This document shows, piece after piece, positions 47,301-58,000 of a stretch of DNA of 64,000 bases (its first letter is position 1; each line of letters opens with the position of its first letter). The translations under genes were made by a program, and so were the position numbers. Source of the DNA: Petrosia ficiformis (lineage: Eukaryota > Porifera > Demospongiae > Haplosclerida > Petrosiidae); contig OX345641.1 of NCBI GenBank assembly GCA_947044365.1, positions 4,496,460 to 4,560,459 on the forward strand, in the 5' to 3' direction. The notes below the pieces were generated by a model that was not told where the DNA came from, did not search any database, and worked only from the letters and a program-made list of their open reading frames with translations.

Positions 47301-50300
47301 ACTTCCAGTGACACTAACATTTGGATTACTAGCTGAACTCCCCAAGTAATTGTAAGTTATCGCCAAAGCACCAGTATTACCACGAAATGGCTCATTGATA
47401 ATTCCAGTTCCATAATTGTGTGTGAATGTACAATTTTGAACATTTACTTCAATACAGTTGTGTATATCAAACACAGCTTCACTAAAATATCTATGGAATG
47501 TAAATACAATTAATACTGTGAATTCAGATAATAAATCTTCAAATTATCGATCTAAAAACTGTTGTAAAATAAAAACTATTGAATGAATAGTGCAGAACCC
47601 TCGCAACAAGTGTTGAAGTGTGATTGAGAAGCAAGAATAATGTGACAAGTAACTAATCGTAAACAATACTTGACTTTAATAATTATTATACTGAGATTAT
47701 AATTTTATTATTACAATTATTGTACTGAGATTATATTACAACTTGCACTCCAAGTTTACCACCAAGAGTCCATAATCACTAGTATAAGAAACACAGAAAG
47801 CTTAGACCCAGCTTGATGTTGTAGCAGCCACTACTTCAATTGTACTTGATTTTAAACTGTGATTCGACAGCGATAGCCTTCAAACAAGATGAGTTATTGC
47901 TCTTTTGCTGCCGGAAGTCTGATACGGCAATCGTGAGTTACAAAAATGGTCATAACTTTAAAACAGAAAGGTTTTAGAAAAAGCCTGTTGTCACTTTTGA
48001 TCCTTGTATAATTTGCAGTCTGCTGGTAGTATTTTCAAAGTGCTAATGTTCATAGTTTTGCTGGAAGTTTGGGCACAGACACACAGACAAGACAAAATGA
48101 TTAAAATAAACCTCCGCTCTGCCTACGTGGGCGAGGGTTAATAACACTACATTATGTTTATGCATATATAAGAATCTTCAAAAAAATTGTAATGATAATA
48201 CGATTGCAAACAAAAATTTTCCTAATACATTTTACCTATTCTGGACTGTTAGCATGCATGTGTATTAGTGTTGTTTTAGTTAACTATAACTAAAACCCTT
48301 TTTAGTAGGCATTGTGACTTTTAGTTAATTAAACTGTAACTAAATTACAAGTCTGCTGCAATAACTAATAACTAACTAAAATGAAAATTGGCCAATAATG
48401 GACACTTTTATTTAGTTAACTAAAAAAATGAAAACCCTTTTATATTGTTTTAGTTATAACTAAACTAAACATTTGAGAAACCAGGTATACTATAACTTTA
48501 AATAAACGTGGTCGCTTATAGTCACACTAAAACAACACTAATGTGTATATATATAGTAAGATTACAAGCTACATTCCATATAATATTAATGTATATAATG
48601 TTATATATATCATATCTAGTACACACTGATGATATCAGTAATAATATACTGATTAATAAAAAATAATTACATACAATGAATTAGCTAGTGGCATAATTAT
48701 GATAAATGTGATGAAAATATCTTATACTGAACTGTCCATCATGGTACTCTGGTGATGATTGAATGTACTTCTGTGCTGATGTGTTAGTTGATCACAGTTG
48801 ATCATGATCTGGGTTTACACATTTTGCTTACATATTCTATTTGTTGAAGTGTTGCTGTAATCTTAGTGTGTATTCTACGTATATGGATATCAGATGGTGT
48901 TATACAAAACAGATAAGTTGTATGAAGTATTATATGTATTTACATAGCCAATATACATAGAACACAATTTCCATTTTTAAAATTCATTGGTGTGGTTCAT
49001 TACAAATGATGTCTTATCGTAAGTAGTTTGCTGTAGTGGCTGTAAGTATTCGTTGTCTAGGTTAAGAAACAGAACAGTATGAAGTTTGTTCCCCTGAATT
49101 TAACTTAAAGTAAATTTATGTTTGTGCTAAAACTACTTTAATAGCCTTTGAAACGTAGAAATCTATTTTTATGAAAAAGAACAATACTGAATAGCGAATA
49201 GCTAATAGCTAGTGAACAGTGATTTTGCCGGTTTTGCTACTCGCCAGTTCTCTACTCTAATGACAGTCTCTGGGCATCTAAAAGGTATTGTTAGTCATAA
49301 AATACTCAATATCATAAGTTATATCTAACTGATATGTATATAATTATTAGCAGAGATTTCATCTTACCACTTACAAGAGAGCGAGAGACATAACATTTAG
49401 TTTATTCATTTATTAAACATCAACTATTAAATTTTTAGTTGAAACTTATAATACATTCATTCGTAATATATAAATTTTATAATAATTCTTTCAATGATCG
49501 TACTACACTACTATGCTTAGAACATACTACACATACTGAAGGCAATATCAAGCTAGTCTATATAATAATACTGTTGTCTGTCTGTCAAAGTAGAACAACA
49601 TTCATTGGTCAAATTCAACCGCAACGAAGACCCAGAAAATTTGATGTTGATGTGCGTGTGTTGACATGACATAAATTAAAGTAGATGTTCACAATAAATT
49701 TGACATTTCAGTGTTATAAAGAAGATGGCTGAGAATCAGAAAGTTATTGTTGATGAATTTGAAAAAGTAAGAAACAAGAAGATAGGAAAAGGATTGAACC
49801 TTTATCTATCAGATGTTAACTGGGCTTCTCTTTGTCTATATTAGTTATTCAATGTCTAATTTTCTGGGTCTTTGTTGCGAGGGAATTTGTGATGGATAAT
49901 GGTATTGATTATGGACATAATTTCATTTCTAGTCAAACCACAAATAGCTATTAGTTAATGAGCTAAGTGATTGTTCTGTGTGAATGATTGAGTTCATTTA
50001 CTAATTGCTTAATGATGTAAATTATTGTTCATGGTTGAAAAAATCACTATGAAATGTGGGTAACTGGGGATACTTTCCTCATATAGCAAGCATACATCAA
50101 ACAATTATTTCAGTGTACTGTAAATGTAAACATTAATTATACTTATAGGTTCTGTACTCTTGGTAACATAGTACACCAGCCAAATTTTATATCTATTGGA
50201 CACTCATATTCATCAAGAAATGCAACTCTGAAATTCCAGAGTGAATTACATATATACATAATCCACAATAATTATATAGAATTATGATAAATATAATTTA

Positions 50301-50827
50301 TTTTCTTCATAAATTTAGATCAAAAAACCTAAAAGAAAAAGTATGAAAGAAGTATTAACAGTTAAACTTAGCAGTTTCATTAATTAAGAAAGTTAAGATA
50401 TATCAACCACCCTGTAGTGTGATTCTAATGGTAAATATTTACTATACCTGAAAGATGAGTTCTCAACAAGGACATTGTTAACAGCAAACAGCCTGAGTGG
50501 TAAAGGGCAGTAATCAAAAATAATGTTTGTAAATGAGACAGATTGAGAGTGATTGAAATACACTGTATGGAGGCCACCAGTTTGATTATAAACATCAAAA
50601 TCACATGTAATAACAGGACTTGATTCACCATTACTAAGTAGATGAACCGAGGCATCAGTAACAACAGGTTTGATAATGTAATGTATTCCTGTTTCAAGTT
50701 CAATAGTGTACATCACACAGTCATGTGTTCCAGCTATCAGTTCTAAACCTTCTTGCAAACTACGACACGAATATGAATCCGAAGTTGTATTCGAACATCC
50801 TTTGTCAACTCCTGATACAGGCTCCAT
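35346..50827 (-). CDS. Pmp-like beta-helix receptor with 8-9 membrane segments, 19 exons, at least 1221 aa
   Basis: Exons (minus, 5' to 3'): 50827-50448, 47490-46741, 45632-45524, 45467-45322, 45235-45109, 44467-44316, 44227-44014, 42610-42449, 41637-41485, 41419-41251, 41196-41095, 40923-40835, 40778-40722, 39885-39740, 39684-39528, 38966-38832, 37416-37282, 36562-36255, 35520-35346. The total is 3666 nt with no frame break. Residues 1 to about 560 are a right-handed beta-helix with F-x-x-N steps (FVKN, FDSN, FINN, FVSN, FANN) and GGA[MI] turns, as in chlamydial Pmp repeats. Residues 680-820 are cysteine-rich (CPSGYCRC, GILCGEC). From 822 come eight or nine hydrophobic helices with the family marks RWYVDGSVKCFS and FWCAVELFRRLF. 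The cytosolic tail is about 60 aa and ends NPEEETMQ. The true start is unsure: MEPVSGVDKGC resembles a mature N-terminus, so an upstream signal-peptide exon is probably missing from this model. ATTAAA (35320-35325) lies 21 nt past the stop. Ligand and function are unknown. Confidence 0.75.
35770..36096 (-). other. 108-codon ORF in the receptor's last intron, unrecognised
   Basis: The ORF reads with several Cys and Asn but has no motif I know, no signal peptide and no clear promoter. It lies between receptor exons 36255-36562 and 35346-35520. It may be chance or element debris. Confidence 0.2.
36817..37010 (-). pseudogene. RecQ-like helicase fragment, Walker A damaged
   Basis: The minus strand reads TYGYKEAALNLLRRLG, then ILRDEQLKVVLAFLGERDVF and VSLPTVYEKA before a stop (36817-36819). 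This is the start of a RecQ/SF2 helicase: an R-x-x-Q-type motif, then Walker A, expected as LPTGYGKS but here VYEK in place of GYGK. No motif II or later helicase block follows. It lies in a receptor intron and is best read as a dead, transposed fragment. Confidence 0.6.
37446..37685. mobile_element. TIR element of the CACATAACAAC family, copy without insertion
   Basis: The left arm holds CTTGCTTTGGCAA...CCACATAACAATCGTAC and the right arm holds the inverted GTAGGGTTGTTATGTGGAA...TTGCCAAAGCAAG. It ends in CCTGTGCTTTTTTC. The same arms flank the nested element at 61342-61826, and a right-arm piece lies at about 52690-52815. Confidence 0.75.
37695..38200. repeat. palindromic foldback region in a receptor intron
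   Basis: Contains GGCCCATAGGGCCATCCC (shared with 43353, 57095 and 63970), a (TA)n tract, three inverted copies of a TATAGGACCT-like word, and a strong hairpin at about 38008-38079. The hairpin arms are TTTTGTGTCTGAGGATGTG and the inverted CACATCCGAGGACACAAAA, with an inner GATATAGC/GCTATATC stem. Confidence 0.65.
43003..43696. mobile_element. TIR element with iterated GTAATCA words, about 694 bp
   Basis: It starts AGGGTTGGGGCCGATTACAA and ends in the inverted TGACCCCAACCCT. Both arms are made of repeated TGTAATCA-like words; the centre holds non-repetitive DNA, a GGCCCGTAGGGCCATCCC block and a (GAAA)n tract. No ORF. It sits in a receptor intron. Confidence 0.65.
45810..46600. repeat. inverted-repeat element in a receptor intron
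   Basis: The words GATCTATATTGTCTATAGC (about 46009) and GCTATAGTCAATATAGATC (about 46504) are inverted copies inside longer imperfect arms of roughly 80 bp. The centre is AT-rich and has no ORF. Confidence 0.55.
47590..48140. repeat. interspersed element, about 550 bp (copy 2)
   Basis: The reverse complement matches 8365-8963. The ends are AACCCTCGC and the inverted GCGAGGGTT, so this copy keeps both short inverted termini. It lies in the first receptor intron and has no ORF. Confidence 0.7.
48264..48542. mobile_element. ATTAGTG-family MITE, 279 bp, with 4-bp target duplication
   Basis: The ends are ATTAGTGTTGTTTTAGTTAA and the inverted ACTAAAACAACACTAAT, flanked on both sides by GTGT (48260-48263 and 48543-48546). 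The interior is built from repeated AACTAAAA/TTTTAGTT words. Other copies: 51855-52406 (diverged) and 61428-61690. Confidence 0.85.
49620..49879. repeat. 22-bp inverted repeat around a candidate short exon
   Basis: CGCAACGAAGACCCAGAAAA (49620 on) returns inverted as TTTTCTGGGTCTTTGTTGCG (ending 49879) with one mismatch. Between the arms, an ATG at 49725 opens MAENQKVIVDEFEK, followed by a good donor GTAAGA at 49767. No downstream exon could be linked. This may be a foldback element or the first exon of an unresolved gene. Confidence 0.4.
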
Positions 50828-50869
50828 TATAAAAATGTGAATTTCTTTAGTCTTGCACCAATTACTACT

Positions 50870-51165
50870 GTATAAGTGTTGAGAGATCAAAATGCTAAGT
50901 TTATGAACTTTATATAATAATTATAATTATAGTAAAATGAATTCAAAAATGACATAATATTTTAATATGAGGTTGGTAGGAATAGATCACTGCATTGTTT
51001 CTTCTTCAGGGTTGAAGAGTTCTGATGATGACACTGTATTATTGATATTATGATTCACAATCAGGTCATAATCTGTCATCATTAGCTTATATCGATCATT
51101 TGTTATTTCTAATGGGTACGTCACTGAGATGTCATAACTTTTGAATTTTCAATATTAATTCAATT
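50870..51165 (-). pseudogene. duplicate of the receptor terminal exon (upstream tandem copy)
   Basis: About 290 bp matching 35203-35520 at more than 85% identity, in the same orientation. The coding part 51109-50987 reads EITNDRYKLMMTDYDLIVNH on to NPEEETMQ and a stop, almost residue for residue like the intact gene. Upstream of it a CGA-to-TGA change and a 4- to 5-nt insertion break the frame. It is the 3' end of a neighbouring paralogue whose body is not found in the next 3 kb. It lies right against the first exon of the intact gene. Confidence 0.75.
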
Positions 51166-51854
51166 ATTAATACTATAATACTATATGGGAAGTTCATACT
51201 TAGTCTACTAAATTATTTCTGTACTCAAAAAAATATGAAAATTAAAACTTTACAACTGTTTTTGTAAACCGTAGGTTCGCTGGAATTTAACCGACAGACA
51301 AACAGACAATAACCCTCCCCTCCGCTTATGCATGCAGAAAGGATTGTGCATGTCATTGATCTCAAGACTCAAGACAAAGAAGATTCTGCTTGTGCTAGGG
51401 AGGGACCCAGGACCAAGATGTGAAGGATGTGGAAATGGATGTGGATAGATGGATGCAGATTAAACAACAGGTGATTCTTGTTCTTTTATATGCATTGTTG
51501 CCACTCATGCCCATGTATAACTTATATATAATGTTAATTTGCATATATTGTTTCTTCTCTCTCCCAGAAAACTCTACTTACTATCTACCTATCCATCTAT
51601 CCACTCTCTACCTCATCGCATATTTACTTCAATAAGAGGTAAGTTATGTCTCCATACTCTTTTCTATATTCTATACTTTCTTCTTAAATATTAATTTTAT
51701 TGTGAACAGCGTATTTACGAGGTTGCTTTTGGTGTTCTTTTCCTGGAATTTAGATGCTCATTCGTTCTAATTACTCCTAACAGCCAGGGTTGGCCATGCC
51801 ATCTTTTTTCTTTTTTAGCGGGGTGCATGGCATGGTCAATCCAGGTTGCTAGGA

Positions 51855-52406
51855 GTTAGTGTTGTTTTAGTTCTATTGGTACTAAAACTAAAAGCCACAC
51901 TTTTCAATTTGAACTAAAACCATAACTAAAAATTTTTTGAAACTCAGACCCAGAACTAAATCATAACTAAAACAATTTTTGGATTGTGAACTAGAACTAG
52001 AAAATGAATATATCAATTCAAACCTTAAAGCTAAAAAGTATACACCAGATATTGCACATTTTTCACTTCATTGATGATTAGTTAACAGCTGTATCTGCTT
52101 CGTAGAAACAAGAAGTACATTATTATGTAATAGTAGTTTCACTACTTTGATCATTCAAAAGTTTAATTTCATTTCTTTCATTCATTACTTAATGAGTTAT
52201 CAAGAACTAATCAAAAACAAGGAAAAGAATCTAAATCAATTTATAACACCATGAACTAATCAGAATCAAACCGTTTCTCAAGTTTGGAACCAGAACTAAA
52301 ACAGAATCAAAAGGCATTTTTCAAGTTGATACTAAAACTATAACAAAATCAACAGGATTTTCAAACTCTGAACTATAACTAAAATCATAACTAAAACAAC
52401 ATTTAA
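51855..52406. mobile_element. ATTAGTG-family MITE, diverged copy, about 552 bp
   Basis: It starts GTTAGTGTTGTTTTAG and ends with the inverted CTAAAACAACATTTAAT. The inner arms are runs of ACTAAAAC-like words, longer than in the two shorter copies. Confidence 0.7.
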
Positions 52407-52689
52407 TACTAAAACATACACCAATGCCCAGGTTGGGGACGCCGGAGGTCTCTTCGAGTCACTCATCTAGTGTTCCAGTTCCAGACTATCTACCTCAGCT
52501 AGTTGCAGTCTACTTTGTCCAGTGCTCCAGTTCCAGTCTACTTCATCCTAGGACCAGCCTGTGTGAGGGTCACACCTCTACCTGTAAGCAATGCAGCTTC
52601 ACCTGGACTGGCTCATATGGGTTCCTCTTCTACAAGGACTCATCTTCATTGGGATAAATAATAATTTTCCTTTAGATGTGGCTCTAATG

Positions 52690-52815
52690 TAGGGTTGTTG
52701 TGTGGAAATGATGTTTAATTTCGTTGCTAAAGTATCATCCCAATTTTGTTTCTACACTTCTTCAGTTTTGATATCCTATATACTCTTTCATTTTAAAAAT
52801 GTTTTTATTAATCTT
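52690..52815. repeat. right-arm fragment of the CACATAACAAC TIR family
   Basis: GTAGGGTTGTTGTGTGGAA and TATACTCTTTCATTTT match the right arm of the element ending near 61826-61870. No left arm is seen. Confidence 0.55.
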
Positions 52816-54427
52816 TACCAATTACTATAATCTTAACGTAAAGTACGGAATTACAATTATAATTATTATTAATACTAATTATCGAGAAAGAAATTCAGGT
52901 CAAGGAGGACAAGGATAAATTGGCTACAACACAAAAATGAGTTATGAATGCATTCAGCCTGTCTTCATCTTTTCTCTTGTTTTAATGACAAAGTGTTTAC
53001 ATTTTTCTCTTCAGATTGTTCGGTAGTGGAACTCACTTGATTAGAACATGTCTACAAAAATATATCACAGAATACATAATGTAATATTCTTACACATAAG
53101 TAACCATGTAAATAATTTATTTGAATCAATATGCTGTGTCATAAGTGTGTTATATACATGAAAGAAGTTGGGTTATTCCAAGGGGCTTGGTCTATGAATG
53201 GGTGGGGCACATACATGAACATATATATACTCAAGCTACAGTATAGTGTAGTGAATCTATAGACCAGCATGAAGAAAGGAGCTTGTAGAAACTACAAATA
53301 ATATTTGTTGTGAGAGTTTTTGATAAACTCATATGGCACAACATTAGTCCAAAGAGCTTCTCATTTGCCATTGCACAGTTCTCTCTTTTGGCCAGTTAAT
53401 TATGATTATATTGTCACTAACAGCATTATCTCTTGGCTCTAGATGTAATCTTAATGGCACACACAATAACCATTGTTGAGCCCATTTGGTCCATGCTTCA
53501 AATCGTATTAAAAACTCTGGCTGTTGTGTAATTAGCAGAGGACATTATGAAAATTACATGTAGACTAAAATATTTTTTTAAAAGTAAGATAAAAATTAGC
53601 TAGTACTCTAAAGAGGTTATTCATCACATGGCAGTTCTCAATATAATATATCTTATTTTATTTAGGCACCATGAATTATACAAATTGTCTTAAATTATGG
53701 GTTGCTCTTCTGATACCTACATGTACATGTAATTTAGTTGGGTTCCTATACAAACTGGTTGAATACAGAATGTTTGATCAAAATCCAAATGACTCAAATC
53801 ACATAGGATTTTTATCACTGTTTTTAACTCATACCAATACAAATATCAAAATGACTCACTTTTTGTGAAATATTCGGGCTACCGAAAGTTGAAAACATTT
53901 CAATCTTACCAATGACTGATCTGAAACTGAAAATATTAATAGTTAACCATGGTGAACAGATTATAATTATTTTAAGTTGACATTGAGTTTACAATGCAGC
54001 AATTTCAAAATTATTTTAATATTTTGTACATGTAGTTCCACAAAATTAGATAGAGGTTCACTGTTTCCCCCAAAGGGTGGTACCCTGGCACTCCCTCACG
54101 CTTTATTAATTATTCAAACACTAGTTTTGATCTATTAGCAAACTATTATAAGTTTGACTTTGATATCACTAGCTTCCTTAGACCCTCTTACGAATAGCTA
54201 AGAAAGCTTCTTTGAAGAAAAGTTGAAATTACAGAGCTGAGAAAAGCAATGAAAACACACCTTAACACACACTACATTTTGAATTAAAATTAAACAGGTA
54301 CCAGAGTCACATCCATTTTTCTACCTGTTGGTCAGGTCTGTTTGAAACATGAAAGCCATTAGAAATGAATAACAAATGATACTTTTTTTCTCGATAATTT
54401 TGCCTATATACAGTATAAATGTACTAT
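52816..54427. other. no gene recognised
   Basis: AT-rich DNA. A piece at about 53164-53215 (GGGTTATTCCAAGGGGCTTG) is related to the GAATGACACAACTTCC repeat seen at 57140 and 63900. ORF 53671-53868 has no motif. Confidence 0.4.
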
Positions 54428-54884
54428 GTCAATAAAAAGTCACCATACAGGCCAAACTTGGTCCAATTCATTGGAACTATACAATTGAAAGGGTGCCTAT
54501 TACATGTATCCTTGAGCCAGGCAGCAAACATTTCACTGCTTTACCGCTAAACTACCTCCATAAGAAAACACCTCAACCGATAATCCATCGTGACATCAGT
54601 AGTGGAAATGTTTTATTACAGCCTATAGGAGGGGAAGAACGATGGATGGCTAAAGTGTTGAATTCTAGTACTGCCAATTTCTTGCAACAAACTGAAACAG
54701 AGAGACCGGGTGATGTATTGTATGCTGCTCCAGAAGCCATTTATCCTAACCAGCATTCATCAAAAATGGATGTATTATCATGTATACATGTGTGTACATG
54801 TACAGTATGTAACAGTAATTACAGTGTACTTTATCAGTAATTACTATCTCACTACTGTGATGCTGAATTGACAAGTATAGTAAA
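54428..54884. mobile_element. MITE carrying a captured kinase fragment
   Basis: 54428-54450 is an exact TIR of the 9720-9915 family. The element's next expected bases (GTAACAGTAATTAC) do not follow but resume at about 54806, after 350 bp of kinase-related DNA. The element body then continues (CTATCTCACTACTGTGAT...TTGACAAGTATAG) until a second copy begins at 54885. So foreign DNA lies inside the element, just past its left TIR. Confidence 0.6.
54493..54840 (+). pseudogene. protein kinase catalytic-domain fragment (sponge TKL/TK type)
   Basis: The frame reads NYLHKKTPQPIIHRDISSGN, the catalytic loop with HRD-x-x-x-x-N. It continues VLLQPIGGEERWMAKV and, where DFG is expected, LNSSTANF. Then come GDVLYAAPEAI (the APE motif) and SSKMDV, the start of the alpha-F helix, after which repeat DNA takes over and the frame stops. 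The N-lobe, the DFG aspartate and the C-lobe are missing, so it cannot be active. HRDISSGNVLL and YAAPE are typical of large sponge and cnidarian kinase families. Confidence 0.7.
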
Positions 54885-55083
54885 GTCAATAAAAAGTCAC
54901 CATACAGTAACAGTAATTACCTTAGTTCTGCTGTCAGTATAATATAGTAATTACTGTCTCATCACTGTGGTGTTCAAATGACAAGTACACCAATTACTAA
55001 AACTACTGTTGAACTACATGTACTATAATTTGGATATAAAACTACTGAGTAATTACTGTACTGAATGGTCACTTTTTCTTCAT
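54885..55083. mobile_element. MITE of the GTCAATAAAAAG family, second copy
   Basis: It starts GTCAATAAAAAGTCACCATA and follows the 9720-9915 element (in reverse orientation) through its whole length. It ends at a degraded right TIR near 55083, which abuts the stop codon of the minus-strand RS gene. Confidence 0.75.
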
Positions 55084-58000
55084 TTACCCTCTATTAGTAT
55101 CGTCTTGTCCCTCTTCTGGTGGAGGGGTAGTCTCCTCTCCATATACTTTATCAAACATGTCATGGCTCCATTTTGCTGGGGTAGACAATATTCTAGATCT
55201 TCGACGCATTGGGAGACGACGACCACCTTGACTCTCATATCTATCATCATGCTGTCAAGAGAAAAATAATACATGACAAAAAATAAATTGTAATATCTAC
55301 TGTATAATTATTGTTAGGAAAATATATTACACTGTACATGTAGCTAAGTCTTAAGCCAATTTACAAACAAAAAATAATAATGTTAGTAGTTATTCTACAA
55401 TGTACATGTACATATACATGTACATGTATATGTACATGTATATGTACATATACATGTATATACATTGTAAGACTACAACTACGTGTATTGTTCCTTTATA
55501 CATGTACATGTATCTCTCCTCCAATCGATCACAAAAGGAGAGTTACTTTCACCATTACTACTACTTGGCTTGATATTGCCACAACAAAATCTTCAGCTTC
55601 TCTTACAGCATTCATTGAGGGCATTGACATACATGTACCTTTTATAAATAAACTTTTAAATATCATACTAATATTGTAACTACATGTACATGTACATGTA
55701 TACTACACTTGAACAACACATACATTGTATGTGACTGTAGATGAGAAAATGGGTCTTAACACATTCGGACTTCGTCAATTTAATGAAGAATTCTGCAATA
55801 TGTACATGTATATGCAGCTACAGTTGCAAATTTCCTGCACAAGTACATGTACCTGATACAATGTACATGTACTCTCCATTGCAAACCTACATATCAATAG
55901 CCATAGAGTAAGAAAAATCTAACTTGTGTTAAGACTCATATAATCTCCACTCGGAATGAATGTATATTGTCAACGCTACATGTTAAATTGCTTTTGTGGT
56001 CCAAAATGTTCCTACAGCTTGAACACAATATACAGCGATCGTTTACACGCGCATATGTGTATTACAAATATTAAAAACATTTGTGTGTTAGTGTTCAATT
56101 GCGCATGGCTCTCTCGTGAACTCGCAGCTTTCTTTTGAGAACCACTGTAATTATAGTATATTAACATTAAGGTTAGTAAATACATGTATTAGTATTAATA
56201 TCACTGATAGTCCAGACTTGGGGTCAAATACATGTCACAGTATTTGAAATACAAATACTTAGAAAATACAATTAGAAATACTTTTAAATACAACTTTAAA
56301 TACATGTACATGTACATTGTGTAATTATTATTAATTCTAAATTAAAATTTCTGTACTTAACATATCAAGCACATGTACATATATTTTCATGTACATTTTC
56401 AATCTCATATAAAAATATTTTTAAAATAAATAAATATGCATATTTGACCCCAACCCAAGTCTTACTGACACTAATGAATTTTTTCTTGTTAAAACTGGAA
56501 TGAGGTACATGTACATGTATTAATTAAGAACCACCCTTCCCATAGAACCTAGAGAGAACCTAATTATACTCACAGTAAAGTATCGATCATCTTTTGGCAC
56601 ATCTGTAGGATTAAGGACAATATGTTTTATTGACTCTTTCACTTCTTGACTAGCACTCCGCATTCTTTCTCGATTTCCTCTAAAGTCTCTTACAGTGACA
56701 CGTTCGTCATCATCGTGTTCAATTTCTTGATGAATTTGTATGAATTGGAATTCAAAATTACTGTCCAAGCTTTTCTTTTTTTCATCAGCCCAGCCTCTTC
56801 TAGTTCCTCTTCTGTATGGTCTGTCTCTTTCTTGACTACCTCGTCTTTGTCTAGACCATCTTGCCTCTCTTTCAGGGGATAGACTGTGTCCTCTCTCTCT
56901 ACTGTACCTCCTTCTCCTGTCAGTTCTTCTGTTATCTCTGTAATCATCACGAGGACGACCCCTCATATTCCTTCTAATAATTAAATGACAATAGTTATAC
57001 ATGTATAGTAGAACTAGGCAATAAAATTACACAAAAAAACACATAAACAAGATATATGTACATGTATATGGAGGAAAAATATTCCTAGGGATATCATAGG
57101 GATGGCCTTGTGGCCCACAAAAATGTAGTACTTAATTAATTGACCGAGTCCCCCAGAATGACACAACTTCCTTAACTACATATACATGTACAACACATAG
57201 TGACATACATGCATGTGACACTGTATTGAACCCTGTGGAAAATAATCACCCTATGGTCACCCTATGGCCCACAGAAATGCAAGTAATCTGATTGGTCAGT
57301 ATAGCATACAGCTACAGTATACATGAGCACATTTATATAAGACAATTAATTATCACATTTACATTCCGAAGTCAAATGTACTTGAAGTTTTGAGCTTACT
57401 TTTGCTAATGTACATGTATTATTAGTATTATTAGTATTAATAAAAAGAACAAAAATGGAAAAATGTAAATCTAGACTCAAATAATTGTCATTTGTCGATT
57501 ATTTTTAGTGCTAAAACGAATGTTAAAATATTCAAATATTCGAATGTATTTTTTAATATTCGATTATTTGTTTAATCATCAGAAACAAAGCACATTCAAT
57601 TACAATGAAAATAAATGGCGGTGGAGAAGTTCATTTTTTAATGTTACTGGTTTTCTAGGCTTATAGAATAGAGAAGAAACAATAAAACACAGAGGTTGCT
57701 GTTATAAACATCTATTGTATACATATAACTACTTACAGCAAAATGGTGAGCTAATACTTAATATTTTACAAAAAACAATTCAAACAATTTATGAGTTGTA
57801 AGCAAGCAAATATTTGTTTGTTAAGCAAAGCGAGAATTCAAATGCCAAAAACACTAATAGAAAACATGGATCTCTAGTTCTCTCTAGTCTTGTGAGCAAG
57901 CCATGTGATTGATAGTTATACTGTTATAGGATTACAGTCAGTGTGTGTATGTAGTGGATGAAAGATACAAATATCTTCCATACACAATAACATTAACATG

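Noticed and set aside
52424..52657. Ser- and Pro-rich 77-codon ORF
   Set aside because: It starts just past a MITE, ends within spacer DNA, and shows no motif or splice sites.
56646..56950. ORFs over the RS-gene exon 2 in other frames
   Set aside because: Low-complexity RS-coding DNA stays open in several frames; only the minus frame with matching splice phases joins exons 1 and 3.
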